A DNA stretch of 49,524 bases from JAZLGI01 sp045616225 (lineage in GTDB: Bacteria > Spirochaetota > Spirochaetia > Sphaerochaetales > Sphaerochaetaceae): contig JAZLGI010000085.1 in assembly GCA_045616225.1 (NCBI GenBank), positions 1 through 49,524 of the forward strand. Direction: 5' to 3'. The notes under the pieces were generated by a model. It searched no databases and was not told the DNA's origin. It worked only from the letters and a program-made list of their open reading frames with translations. Shown piece by piece: positions 7,806-15,174 of the stretch (its first letter is position 1; each line of letters opens with the position of its first letter). A program made the position numbers and the translations under genes.

Positions 7806-9408
7806 TGCATTCCTCCATTAAATTGTGGAGAGTCTTTCTGACAGCTCCAGGTTCTTTATTAAGTTTGTTAAAATTCTCAACTACCTTTTCTCTGAGTTCT
7901 GAATTATAAAGGTCATAGCCCCAGATTTCTGTTCTGGACATAATTTTCTCAAGCTCACAGGCTTTGACAGTCTGTCCAAATTTTATGCCTGCCATATCTG
8001 CCTGAGCACTTTCCAAAAGCGGGTCAGGACTAAGCTCAAATGCATTTCCGTTATCATCTACACCAATGACATATCTCAACCATGAAGCAAGAACCAAAGG
8101 AAGTGCTTTGAGATTATCAAGACTTAGTCCGTTTTTCTTATATTCCTTAAAGGTTTCGCCAAATCTTATGGAAAGTTTCTGACTTGTATCTGTGGCAATT
8201 CTCTGCGGAGTATCCGGCATAAACGGGTTTGGAAGTCTCTTGTAAACAACATCATCAATAAAAGATTTAGGAGAAAGAATTCCAGGGTCTGTAACAACAG
8301 GAAGTCCCTCTGTATAACCAAGTCTCTTGATGTATTTCACAATATCTTCATCCTTCATTTCCTGTGAAATCTTTGTAAAGCCAAGAATACATCCCATTAC
8401 ACTCATTGCAGTGTGAAGAGGATTAAGACAAGTACAAACCTTCATTCTCTCAACTTTTGTAACTGTATCTCTGTCTGTAAAATAAATTCCGGCCTTCTCA
8501 AGTGCAGGTCTTCCGTTAGGGAAATTATTCTCAATTACAAGGTATTCACACTCTTCTGAGTTAACAAAAGCAGATACATAGCTCTTTTTTGCAGTAATGA
8601 CAGGATCCATACCCTCTACACCGTCTTTCTTGAGCATTTCGCAAACAGAGGCATCAGGTCTTGGAGTAATCTTATCAATCATACTCCATGGGAAGCTTAC
8701 TGTCTTTTCATCATTGACATAATCTATAAAGCCCTTATCTACCAATCCCGATTCAAACCAAGCAGCAGCAACAGTTTTAACTCCGTTACCAAGTTTTTCT
8801 CCGTTCTTTGAGCAGTTGTCCATACTTACTACTGCAATAGGAAGCTTACCAGCCTTATAGCGTTCGTTCAAAAGTGAAGTAATCATACAGATAAGTGTAG
8901 AACATCCGCTAGGGCCTCTTTTTATGTCATCCTGAACATAAGAAGGTGTTGTAGCATAACCTTTCTCTGTTATGGTAAAGCTAACCATCTGAAGATCTTT
9001 GCTTGTAAAAATCTTTACAAATTCACTCCATTCCTGAGGTTTCTTAGTATTACAAACCATGGCTTTTGCAACAGAAGCCAAAACCTGCTTCTCAACTGTT
9101 CCGTCTCCTTTGAGAACAACGTTTACGCAAAGATTGTCAACCTTGGTGTAACTCTCATCTACTACTTCTGGATCAAAGCCTTCACCAACAATAATTCCGG
9201 TATCCTCATAGCCTTTATTCAGAAGATCCTGAAGTCTTGCGGCAATAAAAGCACGGAAGATATTACCACCTCCGAAATGAACCCATTTACAATGGCTCAT
9301 TGTCTTTTCTTTCATTGCATTTACATCAAACTCAGGAAGTGAATATCCTGCATTCTCCCACTGCTTTCTCAATGCAGCTTCTGTAATACTACTTAAACAA
9401 AGCTTCAT
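7798..9408 (-). CDS. Mannitol dehydrogenase family protein, D-mannonate oxidoreductase (fructuronate reductase) like
   Basis: About 536 residues. The N-terminal Rossmann part contains WVHFGGGNIFRAFIAARLQ and the C-terminal part has KVCTCLNPLHTAMSVMGC, where the Asn and His of NxxH lie in the family's active site. UxuB/UxaB enzymes interconvert fructuronate/mannonate or tagaturonate/altronate with NAD(H). The start is the ATG at 9406-9408, 8 bases after GGGAGG; the upstream in-frame ATG at 9423 lies over that ribosome site. First gene of the minus-strand sugar-acid operon, with a good promoter just upstream. It is longer than E. coli UxuB, as many homologues in anaerobes are, so the exact substrate is open. 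Confidence 0.85.
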   Translation of the reverse strand: MKLCLSSITEAALRKQWENAGYSLPEFDVNAMKEKTMSHCKWVHFGGGNIFRAFIAARLQDLLNKGYEDTGIIVGEGFDPEVVDESYTKVDNLCVNVVLKGDGTVEKQVLASVAKAMVCNTKKPQEWSEFVKIFTSKDLQMVSFTITEKGYATTPSYVQDDIKRGPSGCSTLICMITSLLNERYKAGKLPIAVVSMDNCSKNGEKLGNGVKTVAAAWFESGLVDKGFIDYVNDEKTVSFPWSMIDKITPRPDASVCEMLKKDGVEGMDPVITAKKSYVSAFVNSEECEYLVIENNFPNGRPALEKAGIYFTDRDTVTKVERMKVCTCLNPLHTAMSVMGCILGFTKISQEMKDEDIVKYIKRLGYTEGLPVVTDPGILSPKSFIDDVVYKRLPNPFMPDTPQRIATDTSQKLSIRFGETFKEYKKNGLSLDNLKALPLVLASWLRYVIGVDDNGNAFELSPDPLLESAQADMAGIKFGQTVKACELEKIMSRTEIWGYDLYNSELREKVVENFNKLNKEPGAVRKTLHNLMEECNA

Positions 9409-9437
9409 AAAAATGCCTCCCATTTTTACCCAGTTTA

Positions 9438-9466
9438 AGTATATCCAACTAATATATCAGTTGCAA
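9438..9466 (-). promoter_or_regulatory. Sigma70-type promoter of the sugar-acid operon
   Basis: On the minus strand TTGCAA (9461-9466) and TATACT (9438-9443) are separated by exactly 17 bases. The predicted transcription start lies about 23 bases before the UxuB-like ATG. The spacer holds an inverted repeat, listed separately. Confidence 0.65.
9446..9463. promoter_or_regulatory. Candidate operator for the divergent GntR regulator
   Basis: CAACT (9446-9450) and AGTTG (9459-9463) form an inverted repeat around an 8-base AT-rich centre. It lies in the -35/spacer of the operon promoter and between the operon and a divergent GntR gene, the expected place for an autoregulating repressor site. Binding is inferred from position and symmetry. 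Confidence 0.45.
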
Positions 9467-9526
9467 TGAATTTCTTTTTCTCTTCAAGTAGATTCTTTGA
9501 TTATTACTATGCTATACTTCTGTAGG

Positions 9527-10177
9527 ATGCTTACAGATAAAGTTTATGACGACATCAGAACAAAGATTCTCAATCTTTCCCTTAATCCGGGTTCACAGTT
9601 AAACTTTGCAAATCTCAGAACTTTTTACAATGTAAGCAATTCTCCTGTAAGAGATGCTTTAAAACGGCTTGAATCAGAAGGTCTTGTCTGCATTAAACCT
9701 CAAAGCGGTTCTTCAGTAGCAAAAATTAACCTTGCAATGGTAGAAGACGAAAGATTCAGACGTCTATATCTTGAACTTGGAGCCATTGAACAGATTTTTG
9801 AAAAAGGTTTTTCAGATTCACTCACAAATAAAATGGAGCGTCTGATAGAACAGCAGGAACAGGCTTTTAAACGCAAAGACAAAGAGAAGTTTCTTAATCT
9901 TGATGACAGTATGCACAGACTGTTCTTTGAAGAATGTGACCATGAGAAAATCTTTGATTCAATGATGTCTACCAGCGGGAATTATTCCAGAATAAGAATG
10001 GTAAGCTATCTCTTTGATGAAGTATTCAAATGTTCTCTGGATCAACATGTGGCAATTCTCAAAGCATTGAAAGACAAAGACAGAGAAAGAACTCTTCTTC
10101 TTGAGAAGTCTCATATTTCCAGAATAGAAAACGAGACTTTTGCTTACAGAAACAGTTATCCCCACTATTTCAACTGA
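9527..10177 (+). CDS. GntR-family transcriptional regulator, FadR/FCD subfamily
   Basis: About 216 residues. The N-terminal winged helix has VYDDIRTKILNLSLNPGSQLN and SNSPVRDALKRLESEGLVCIKPQSG. The C-terminal FCD all-helical ligand domain has EDERFRRLYLELGAIEQ and several His residues (MHRLFFEE, DQHVAIL) that could bind a metal and a carboxylate ligand. FCD regulators typically sense sugar acids or other carboxylates. Divergent from the sugar-acid operon, so probably its repressor. I chose the ATG at 9527 because MLTDKVYDD matches the family start. No Shine-Dalgarno precedes it, but TATACT lies 8 bases upstream, so the mRNA may be leaderless. Confidence 0.9.
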   Translation: MLTDKVYDDIRTKILNLSLNPGSQLNFANLRTFYNVSNSPVRDALKRLESEGLVCIKPQSGSSVAKINLAMVEDERFRRLYLELGAIEQIFEKGFSDSLTNKMERLIEQQEQAFKRKDKEKFLNLDDSMHRLFFEECDHEKIFDSMMSTSGNYSRIRMVSYLFDEVFKCSLDQHVAILKALKDKDRERTLLLEKSHISRIENETFAYRNSYPHYFN

Positions 10178-10186
10178 TTTACTTTT

Positions 10187-10308
10187 AAGTCCAATTTGCG
10201 TTTTTCCCATTTTGGACTTAATTTTTTAAGTCCAAATTGCATTTTTCGGTTTTTGGACTGAAATTTTTAAGTCCAAATTGCTGTTTTCGGTTTTTGGACT
10301 TAAATTTT
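10187..10308. repeat. Three tandem 41-bp hairpin repeats
   Basis: AAGTCC starts at 10187, 10228 and 10269, giving an exact 41-bp period. Each unit begins with AAGTCCAA and ends with TTGGACTT, so each can fold into an 8-9 bp stem with a T-rich loop. The array fills the gap between two convergent genes, the GntR regulator (stop 10177) and the small gene whose stop is at 10308. It may act as a multi-hairpin bidirectional terminator or be a dispersed repeat family. It is not CRISPR: there are no unique spacers. Confidence 0.85.
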
Positions 10309-10544
10309 CAGAGTTGGTTCATTACCTTATCTACGTCATTAAGAGCAGATGAAAGGTCGTTGGAAAGAGTTTTAATTGCAGGAGACAGTAAGAAAAGCTG
10401 ATTCTTGATTTCTTCAAGGCTCATCTCCTGATTTACCGCAATAAGGTCGTTTATTATGTAATCCAGAGTCTGAGAAGTATCACGAGATCTGAAAAGACAG
10501 AGATTTGCATGTTCCAAAGTGTGTCTTACATTATTTGTGTCCAT
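10308..10544 (-). CDS. Small hypothetical helical protein (78 aa)
   Basis: I do not recognise this protein. It is predicted to be mostly helical and soluble, with Leu/Ile spaced in heptad-like fashion (TLDYIINDLIAVNQEMSLEEI, then LSNDLSSALNDVDKVMNQL), and could form a short coiled coil or bundle. No signal peptide or membrane segment is seen. A clear AGGAG lies upstream of the ATG at 10542-10544, which supports a real gene. It stands alone between the hairpin array and the divergent exported protein. Confidence 0.65.
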   Translation of the reverse strand: MDTNNVRHTLEHANLCLFRSRDTSQTLDYIINDLIAVNQEMSLEEIKNQLFLLSPAIKTLSNDLSSALNDVDKVMNQL

Positions 10545-10581
10545 ATTAAGCTCCTATTGAAAACATGATAGCTAATTGTTG

Positions 10582-10587
10582 TATAAT
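10582..10587 (+). promoter_or_regulatory. Consensus -10 box directly before the DUF4097-like gene (leaderless start)
   Basis: TATAAT ends 7 bases before the ATG at 10595, and no Shine-Dalgarno is present. TTGAAA at 10557-10562 is the nearest -35 candidate, with a long 19-base spacer. Transcription would begin at or next to the start codon. Confidence 0.45.
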
Positions 10588-10594
10588 TTAGAAT

Positions 10595-11233
10595 ATGAAA
10601 AAAATATGTCTGTTTACGTTGCTTTTTTTAATTGCCCTGCCTTTGTTTGCCGCAGGTACCACAGAAGAATACCAGGATGCTGCATTATATAATGTGGGAA
10701 ATGCTTCTGTATTGTCTTCTTCTGTGAATTCCATAGATATTGAATGGACAAGCGGCAATGTCACAATTACAGGTTCTGATTCAGATATTGTTTCTGTTTC
10801 TTCAGATAATCCTGATATGCACTATCTGCTGAAAAACGGTTGTCTATATGTGAAATTTACAGCATCTCGGGCAAAAAAGAGTAACAAAATACAAAGATAT
10901 AACCTTATAGTTTCTCTTCCTATGTCAATGTCATTACACTCATTTGACTTGGATTTGGGACTTGGAGAGTTAAACATGAACCTTGCGAAATGCTCAGATA
11001 TTGATATTGAGGTAGGTGTAGGAAACTCTCTCATTAAACTGGCATCAGTTCCGCGGGAAATGGATATAGAATCAGGAAACGGAGACATGACACTTTACTT
11101 CCCTGAAAATTCCCTTGTAACAATGACAGCCCCCTTTGGAATAGGAGGCCGTGATATTTCTGAAAACATTAAAATTGTAAAAGAATCAGATTTGGAAGTA
11201 GAAGTTGGTGTAGGCAACCTCACTATCCGTTGA
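10595..11233 (+). CDS. Exported DUF4097-like putative adhesin/beta-helix domain protein
   Basis: 212 residues starting with a signal peptide (MKKICLFTLLFLIALPLFAAG) without a lipobox cysteine. The mature part is rich in repeated short beta strands: SIDIEWTSGNVTITGSDSD, VEVGVGN twice and ESGNGDMTLYFP. This resembles DUF4097-type proteins, in which rungs of VxVxxGxGxxxI stack into a beta-roll. Function is unknown; such proteins are periplasmic or surface exposed. It stands alone, and its stop abuts the stop of the convergent aldose-epimerase-like gene with no terminator between them. The start has TATAAT instead of a ribosome site just upstream. Confidence 0.7.
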   Translation: MKKICLFTLLFLIALPLFAAGTTEEYQDAALYNVGNASVLSSSVNSIDIEWTSGNVTITGSDSDIVSVSSDNPDMHYLLKNGCLYVKFTASRAKKSNKIQRYNLIVSLPMSMSLHSFDLDLGLGELNMNLAKCSDIDIEVGVGNSLIKLASVPREMDIESGNGDMTLYFPENSLVTMTAPFGIGGRDISENIKIVKESDLEVEVGVGNLTIR

Positions 11234-12118
11234 TTAATTATCCTTCACTGTAATGTTAAGATGATGAACTCTCTCTTCAGAAGGATTGAGTTTGTTGTAA
11301 TCATCCTTTGCTGTAAGCTCAGTAGTCTTGTCGCACCAGCCAGGAAGAGAAGTCCAAGGCTCTATACACACAAAAGGAACTTCCATTTTTACCTTGTGCC
11401 AGACTGCACAGTATTTTGTATCAGGATACTCTACGGTAATGCTCTTTGAATCTTTTTCAGTTGAAATTACAGCTTTGAAACCTGTATTGCTTAAAATGAC
11501 GGCATCATTGTCAAACAAGTTATGTCTGAGATTAAGCTTGTTACCGTTGATTTCAGAGTAAACTTCCTGTTTACCGGTGTTGAGACAAGTCTCAGGAGTC
11601 ATAACATTTCTCATGATTGTTCCGGTTGCTTCAGGGAATGTTATGCTGTAATCTTCAAACTTGAGTCCTTCTTTGAGAGGTACATTGAATCCCGGATGGC
11701 TTCCCATTCCATAGTACATAGGCTCTTTTGAGCAATTCTTTACTTCATAAGAAACTCTCAGAGTAAAATCTTTTAGCTCAAATAAAACGGAGAATTCAAA
11801 ATCAAACGGCCAAATTGCTTTGATTTCATCTGAGACAACCATCTTCATTCTTACAGAAGACTCTGTTTTGTCACAAGGAACATAATTTGCATAAGGAGCA
11901 AATCCATGTATCTGGACAGGACCGTATTCTTTTCCGTTATAAGAAAATTTCTGATTTAAAAGGCGTCCGGAAAAAGGAAACAGTACAGGTGCATGTTTTG
12001 CCCAAATTTCCGGATTTCCGTCCCAAATGTACTCTGTTGTTTCAGAAGTAAGTCTTGACAACTGTGCTCCTGTCTCGTTTATCTCTGCTGTGAGATTGTT
12101 GTTTTTAATTGTAACCAT
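11234..12118 (-). CDS. Aldose 1-epimerase-like protein (galactose mutarotase fold, LacX type)
   Basis: About 294 residues of beta-sandwich mutarotase type. Recognisable pieces are ETGAQLSRL near the N-terminus, APVLFPFSGRL, the active-site-like IHGFAPYANY, the GMGSHPGFNVPL stretch with a His expected to act on the sugar ring oxygen, and VCIEPWTSLPG with the conserved Glu. The LacX-like branch acts on free or phosphorylated sugars of varied identity. The start is the ATG at 12116-12118 with GAGGGA upstream; the upstream in-frame ATG overlaps the preceding gene. Last gene of the leftward half of the TRAP locus. Confidence 0.85.
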   Translation of the reverse strand: MVTIKNNNLTAEINETGAQLSRLTSETTEYIWDGNPEIWAKHAPVLFPFSGRLLNQKFSYNGKEYGPVQIHGFAPYANYVPCDKTESSVRMKMVVSDEIKAIWPFDFEFSVLFELKDFTLRVSYEVKNCSKEPMYYGMGSHPGFNVPLKEGLKFEDYSITFPEATGTIMRNVMTPETCLNTGKQEVYSEINGNKLNLRHNLFDNDAVILSNTGFKAVISTEKDSKSITVEYPDTKYCAVWHKVKMEVPFVCIEPWTSLPGWCDKTTELTAKDDYNKLNPSEERVHHLNITVKDN

Positions 12119-12131
12119 ATAGTCCCTCTGT

Positions 12132-13268
12132 TTATCTGCCAAAAATATCAGAATTTGTTTCTTCTGTTGTCTTTACTGCAACATAATCTTTTGTACCGAA
12201 TGTTCCGTTCATGTCTTCTGTAGAAAAGTCCGTAAGCGGCAATTTAACCGGCATACCTGTTTTCTGACTTTTATAAATTGCCAGAATAAGTTCCAGGGCA
12301 GTTCTTCCGTCTTTTGCCTTTACATAAGGCTCTCTATGATTTTCAATTGCATCTATTACGTCTGCAAAAAGTCTCATATGACCATGTCCGTATACATTTG
12401 GAGCAGGTTCTGTAAGGGTTTTTATTTCTTCATCTTCCGGTTTCTCATCTGAAAAATCCCAGACTTCCACGTTGTTCACACTGTTTCCGCCCAGCTTGAC
12501 TTTTCCTTTTTCGCCAAAGATGTGAAGTGTCTCTTCCATGTTTTTCCTAAACACGTTTCCTGACCCCTCAATTACTCCTATTGTGCCGTTTGAAAACTGT
12601 ACGATTGCATTTCCAACATCCTCTGTTTCAAGATATGTGTGAAGATGGTTTCTGGTAACACCGTAAACATAATCAATGTCTGTACCCATCATCCATCTGA
12701 GAAGATCTGCACCGTGAATGCACTGATTCATAAGACAACCGCCGTCGTCTTTCCAGGTTCCTCTCCAGGCATCATGGTCGTAATATGCTTTATCTCTGAA
12801 CCAGTAAACATTTATGGATGCATGACTTAGCTTGCCGAATCTTCCTTCTTCAAGTGCCTTTCTGGTAGCCATAACAGCTTTATTGAAACGACACTGCTGA
12901 CAAACAGAAACAACAACTTTTGCCTTATCTGCAGCTTCTATAATTCTGTCTGCATCTTTTAAACTCATTGCCATTGGTTTTTCAATAATTGTGTTAAAAC
13001 CATGTTCTATACAGTAAAGAGCAATTTCTGCATGCTTTCCGCTTTCTGTAGCTATGCTTACCAGTTCCGGTTTTTCCGTTTCAAGCATTTGTCTGTAATC
13101 TGTATATCTGTGAATTGAACTGTCATTATTAAGCTCATTATCTGCAAGAACCGCCTCCATTTTAGAAGGAATCAAATCACAGACAGAGCATATTTCCAAA
13201 CCGTTTGCCTTGGCTGCCTTTATATGATTTGTGGAAATTCTACCACAACCTATAAGTGAATATCTCAT
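12132..13268 (-). CDS. Gfo/Idh/MocA family sugar dehydrogenase (copy A)
   Basis: 378 residues. The Rossmann part begins RYSLIGCGRISTNHIKAA, followed by VSIATESGKHAEIALYC and the signature lysine in TIIEKPMAM. The C-terminal part contains DDGGCLMNQCIHGADLLRWMMG, with the His of the active-site GxH-x3-D pattern. Family members oxidise or reduce secondary alcohols of sugars, inositols and glycosides with NAD(P). The start overlaps the stop of the next Gfo/Idh gene by 4 bp, so the two are probably co-translated. The substrate is unknown. Confidence 0.9.
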   Translation of the reverse strand: MRYSLIGCGRISTNHIKAAKANGLEICSVCDLIPSKMEAVLADNELNNDSSIHRYTDYRQMLETEKPELVSIATESGKHAEIALYCIEHGFNTIIEKPMAMSLKDADRIIEAADKAKVVVSVCQQCRFNKAVMATRKALEEGRFGKLSHASINVYWFRDKAYYDHDAWRGTWKDDGGCLMNQCIHGADLLRWMMGTDIDYVYGVTRNHLHTYLETEDVGNAIVQFSNGTIGVIEGSGNVFRKNMEETLHIFGEKGKVKLGGNSVNNVEVWDFSDEKPEDEEIKTLTEPAPNVYGHGHMRLFADVIDAIENHREPYVKAKDGRTALELILAIYKSQKTGMPVKLPLTDFSTEDMNGTFGTKDYVAVKTTEETNSDIFGR

Positions 13269-14281
13269 AAAACAACCCTCTTTCCTGTCTTTGAAGATTC
13301 ATACGCACCCAAAATAACGGAAACAGGCATTCTTCCTTCTCTTGCATCTACTGTTAATTCTTCTTTTCCGTTAAGTGCGTTTATGTAGTTCTCAAACTCT
13401 CTGACATGATAGATGTCTGTTACAGCCTTGTTGTCTGACATGGTTGCACCAGCCAAAGAAAAAGCAGTATCTTTTGGTCTTTCTACCGGAATTGTCCATT
13501 CCTTTATCACATCATTTTCAAGAACAATTGTTCCGTTTTCAAAACCAAAAATAAATTTCTTTGTGTAAGCAGGATTTGCACAGGTAGTTGCATCTATGAC
13601 TCCAACTGCTCCGTTTTCAAATTCAACTGCCACTGCTGCAGTATCTTCTACTTCTATGTTTCTAAGTCTTGTCTTAACAAAACCGGTAACAGCTTTTGGT
13701 TTTCCAAAAAGGTAGCACAAAAGATCTATGCCGTGAATTCCCTGATTCATCAGTACTCCACCGCCGTCATATTCAAATGTTCCCCTCCACCCCGCAGAAT
13801 CATAGTATTCCTGAGTTCTGAGCATTCTCATCATAAGCTGTGCGCTTACCGGTTTTCCGCAAACTCCACTCTGGATGGTTTTGTAAATATCACGTGCAGC
13901 GTTTGAGAATCTTGACTGGGAAATGACACAGATTTTAAGATTCTTTTCCTCTGCAATCTCAATTAATTTGTCACACTGCTCAAGAGTAATGCACATTGGT
14001 TTTTCAATAACAACATTCTTTCCGCTGTAAAGGGCATCTTTTGCATTTTCAAAATGATTACCGGAAGGTGTACAGATACAAACCGTATTTATTGAAGAAT
14101 CACTTATCATATCTGAATAAGTGTCATAAACTTTACAATTAAATTCTTCTGCAAATTTCTCGGCACTTGCTTTTGAATGACTGCATGCTCCTATTAGCAA
14201 TCCACCGGCATTTACAATGGCTCTTGCATGCACTCTTGAAATAATTCCGCAACCTACGATTCCAAATGTGATTTGTTTCAT
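13265..14281 (-). CDS. Gfo/Idh/MocA family sugar dehydrogenase (copy B)
   Basis: 338 residues, beginning TFGIVGCGIISRVHARAI, then CTPSGNHFENAKDAL and NVVIEKPMCITL with the signature EKP lysine. The substrate half has YDGGGVLMNQGIHGIDLLCYLFG, nearly identical in layout to copy A but not in sequence, so the pair is paralogous. It lies 10 bp after a TIM-barrel isomerase/epimerase gene. Tandem Gfo/Idh enzymes often perform paired oxidation and re-reduction at one sugar carbon around an elimination or epimerisation step. That use here is inference. Confidence 0.9.
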   Translation of the reverse strand: MKQITFGIVGCGIISRVHARAIVNAGGLLIGACSHSKASAEKFAEEFNCKVYDTYSDMISDSSINTVCICTPSGNHFENAKDALYSGKNVVIEKPMCITLEQCDKLIEIAEEKNLKICVISQSRFSNAARDIYKTIQSGVCGKPVSAQLMMRMLRTQEYYDSAGWRGTFEYDGGGVLMNQGIHGIDLLCYLFGKPKAVTGFVKTRLRNIEVEDTAAVAVEFENGAVGVIDATTCANPAYTKKFIFGFENGTIVLENDVIKEWTIPVERPKDTAFSLAGATMSDNKAVTDIYHVREFENYINALNGKEELTVDAREGRMPVSVILGAYESSKTGKRVVL

Positions 14282-14291
14282 ACAATCTACC

Positions 14292-15107
14292 TCAGCTATA
14301 GTTTATATTCAGTTCTTTTAAAATACCTGTTAAGGCGGCATGGGCAATTCTGAAGTTTTTTTCTCCTGAAAAACCCCTCACAGCTCCAGCATAAGCCAGA
14401 TGAGGTTCTAAGGACAATACAAAATCTTCATCCCTCAGAGCATTGATAATTGATTTAACTTTTGCATCTCCCTGTCCTGCCGGAACTCTTGAACTTTCCC
14501 CTGTTTTCATATCTTTGATGTGTACATAGCTTATATAATTTCTCAAAACAGGGAGGCTGTGTTCAAAAGGCTCATCACCGGCAGCAAGCAAAGCCGCCAT
14601 ATCAAAAGCACATCTTAAGGATGAATTGTTCACCTTTTCAAACAACTTTAAAGCTACATCTGCAGTTTGACCTACAGTGTCTTTTCCTCCTTCCATAACA
14701 AGTGTTTTTCTGTTTTTAGAGGCTATGAAAGAAAGGCGGGTCAATCTTTCAACACTTAGCTCAAAAGCACGCTTTGGCTCTATATCTCTGATGAAAAAAG
14801 AAAAAATCCTTATATAGTCACATCCAAAGATATCTGCAGCTTTACAGGCTTTTTCCATTTGCTTTTCGCAAAGTTTTATATCTATGTCTGCCCGGTCTTT
14901 TCCTATAGGAGAAGAAACACACGTTATTTTGAGATTGTTTTCATCACATTTTTTTCTGATTTCAAGAAGCTTTTCTTCACTTAAATCTAGAACTCCAATA
15001 TCATCAACAGTTCTGATTTCAAGATAATTGAGCTTTAAATCTTTTATTACTCTTATTTGTTCTTCAAGAGAAGGAGCAATCTCGTCAGAGAAACAACTTA
15101 TTTTCAT
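14292..15107 (-). CDS. Sugar phosphate isomerase/epimerase (AP-endonuclease-2-like TIM barrel, IolE-like) 1
   Basis: 271 residues beginning MKISCFSDEIAPSLEEQI, the FSDE start typical of this barrel family. Likely metal ligands are the Glu in TLVMEGG, the Asp in CAFDMAAL, the His in YVHIKDM and the Glu in LSLEPHL, in the usual order. Members are inosose dehydratases, ketose epimerases or 3-keto-glycoside lyases. Co-occurrence with Gfo/Idh enzymes points to chemistry on a keto-sugar. A terminator-like hairpin precedes this gene, so expression may be lower than that of the transporter genes. Confidence 0.85.
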   Translation of the reverse strand: MKISCFSDEIAPSLEEQIRVIKDLKLNYLEIRTVDDIGVLDLSEEKLLEIRKKCDENNLKITCVSSPIGKDRADIDIKLCEKQMEKACKAADIFGCDYIRIFSFFIRDIEPKRAFELSVERLTRLSFIASKNRKTLVMEGGKDTVGQTADVALKLFEKVNNSSLRCAFDMAALLAAGDEPFEHSLPVLRNYISYVHIKDMKTGESSRVPAGQGDAKVKSIINALRDEDFVLSLEPHLAYAGAVRGFSGEKNFRIAHAALTGILKELNINYS

Positions 15108-15124
15108 ATTTTACCTCAACTTAT

Positions 15125-15152
15125 AAAAATACCCGCGACCTAAGCCACGGGT
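15125..15152 (-). terminator. Intra-operon rho-independent terminator or attenuator
   Basis: On the minus strand the 9-bp stem ACCCGTGGC / GTCGCGGGT (two G-U pairs, TTAG loop) is followed by ATTTTT. It lies between the third Gfo/Idh gene and IolE-like gene 1 and would partly separate the distal catabolic genes from the TRAP-proximal ones. Confidence 0.7.
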
Positions 15153-15174
15153 AATGTCAGAAACACATTTCCTA

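Noticed and set aside
10187..10308. CRISPR array
   Set aside because: The 41-bp units are near-identical through their whole length with no unique spacers, and there are no cas genes.
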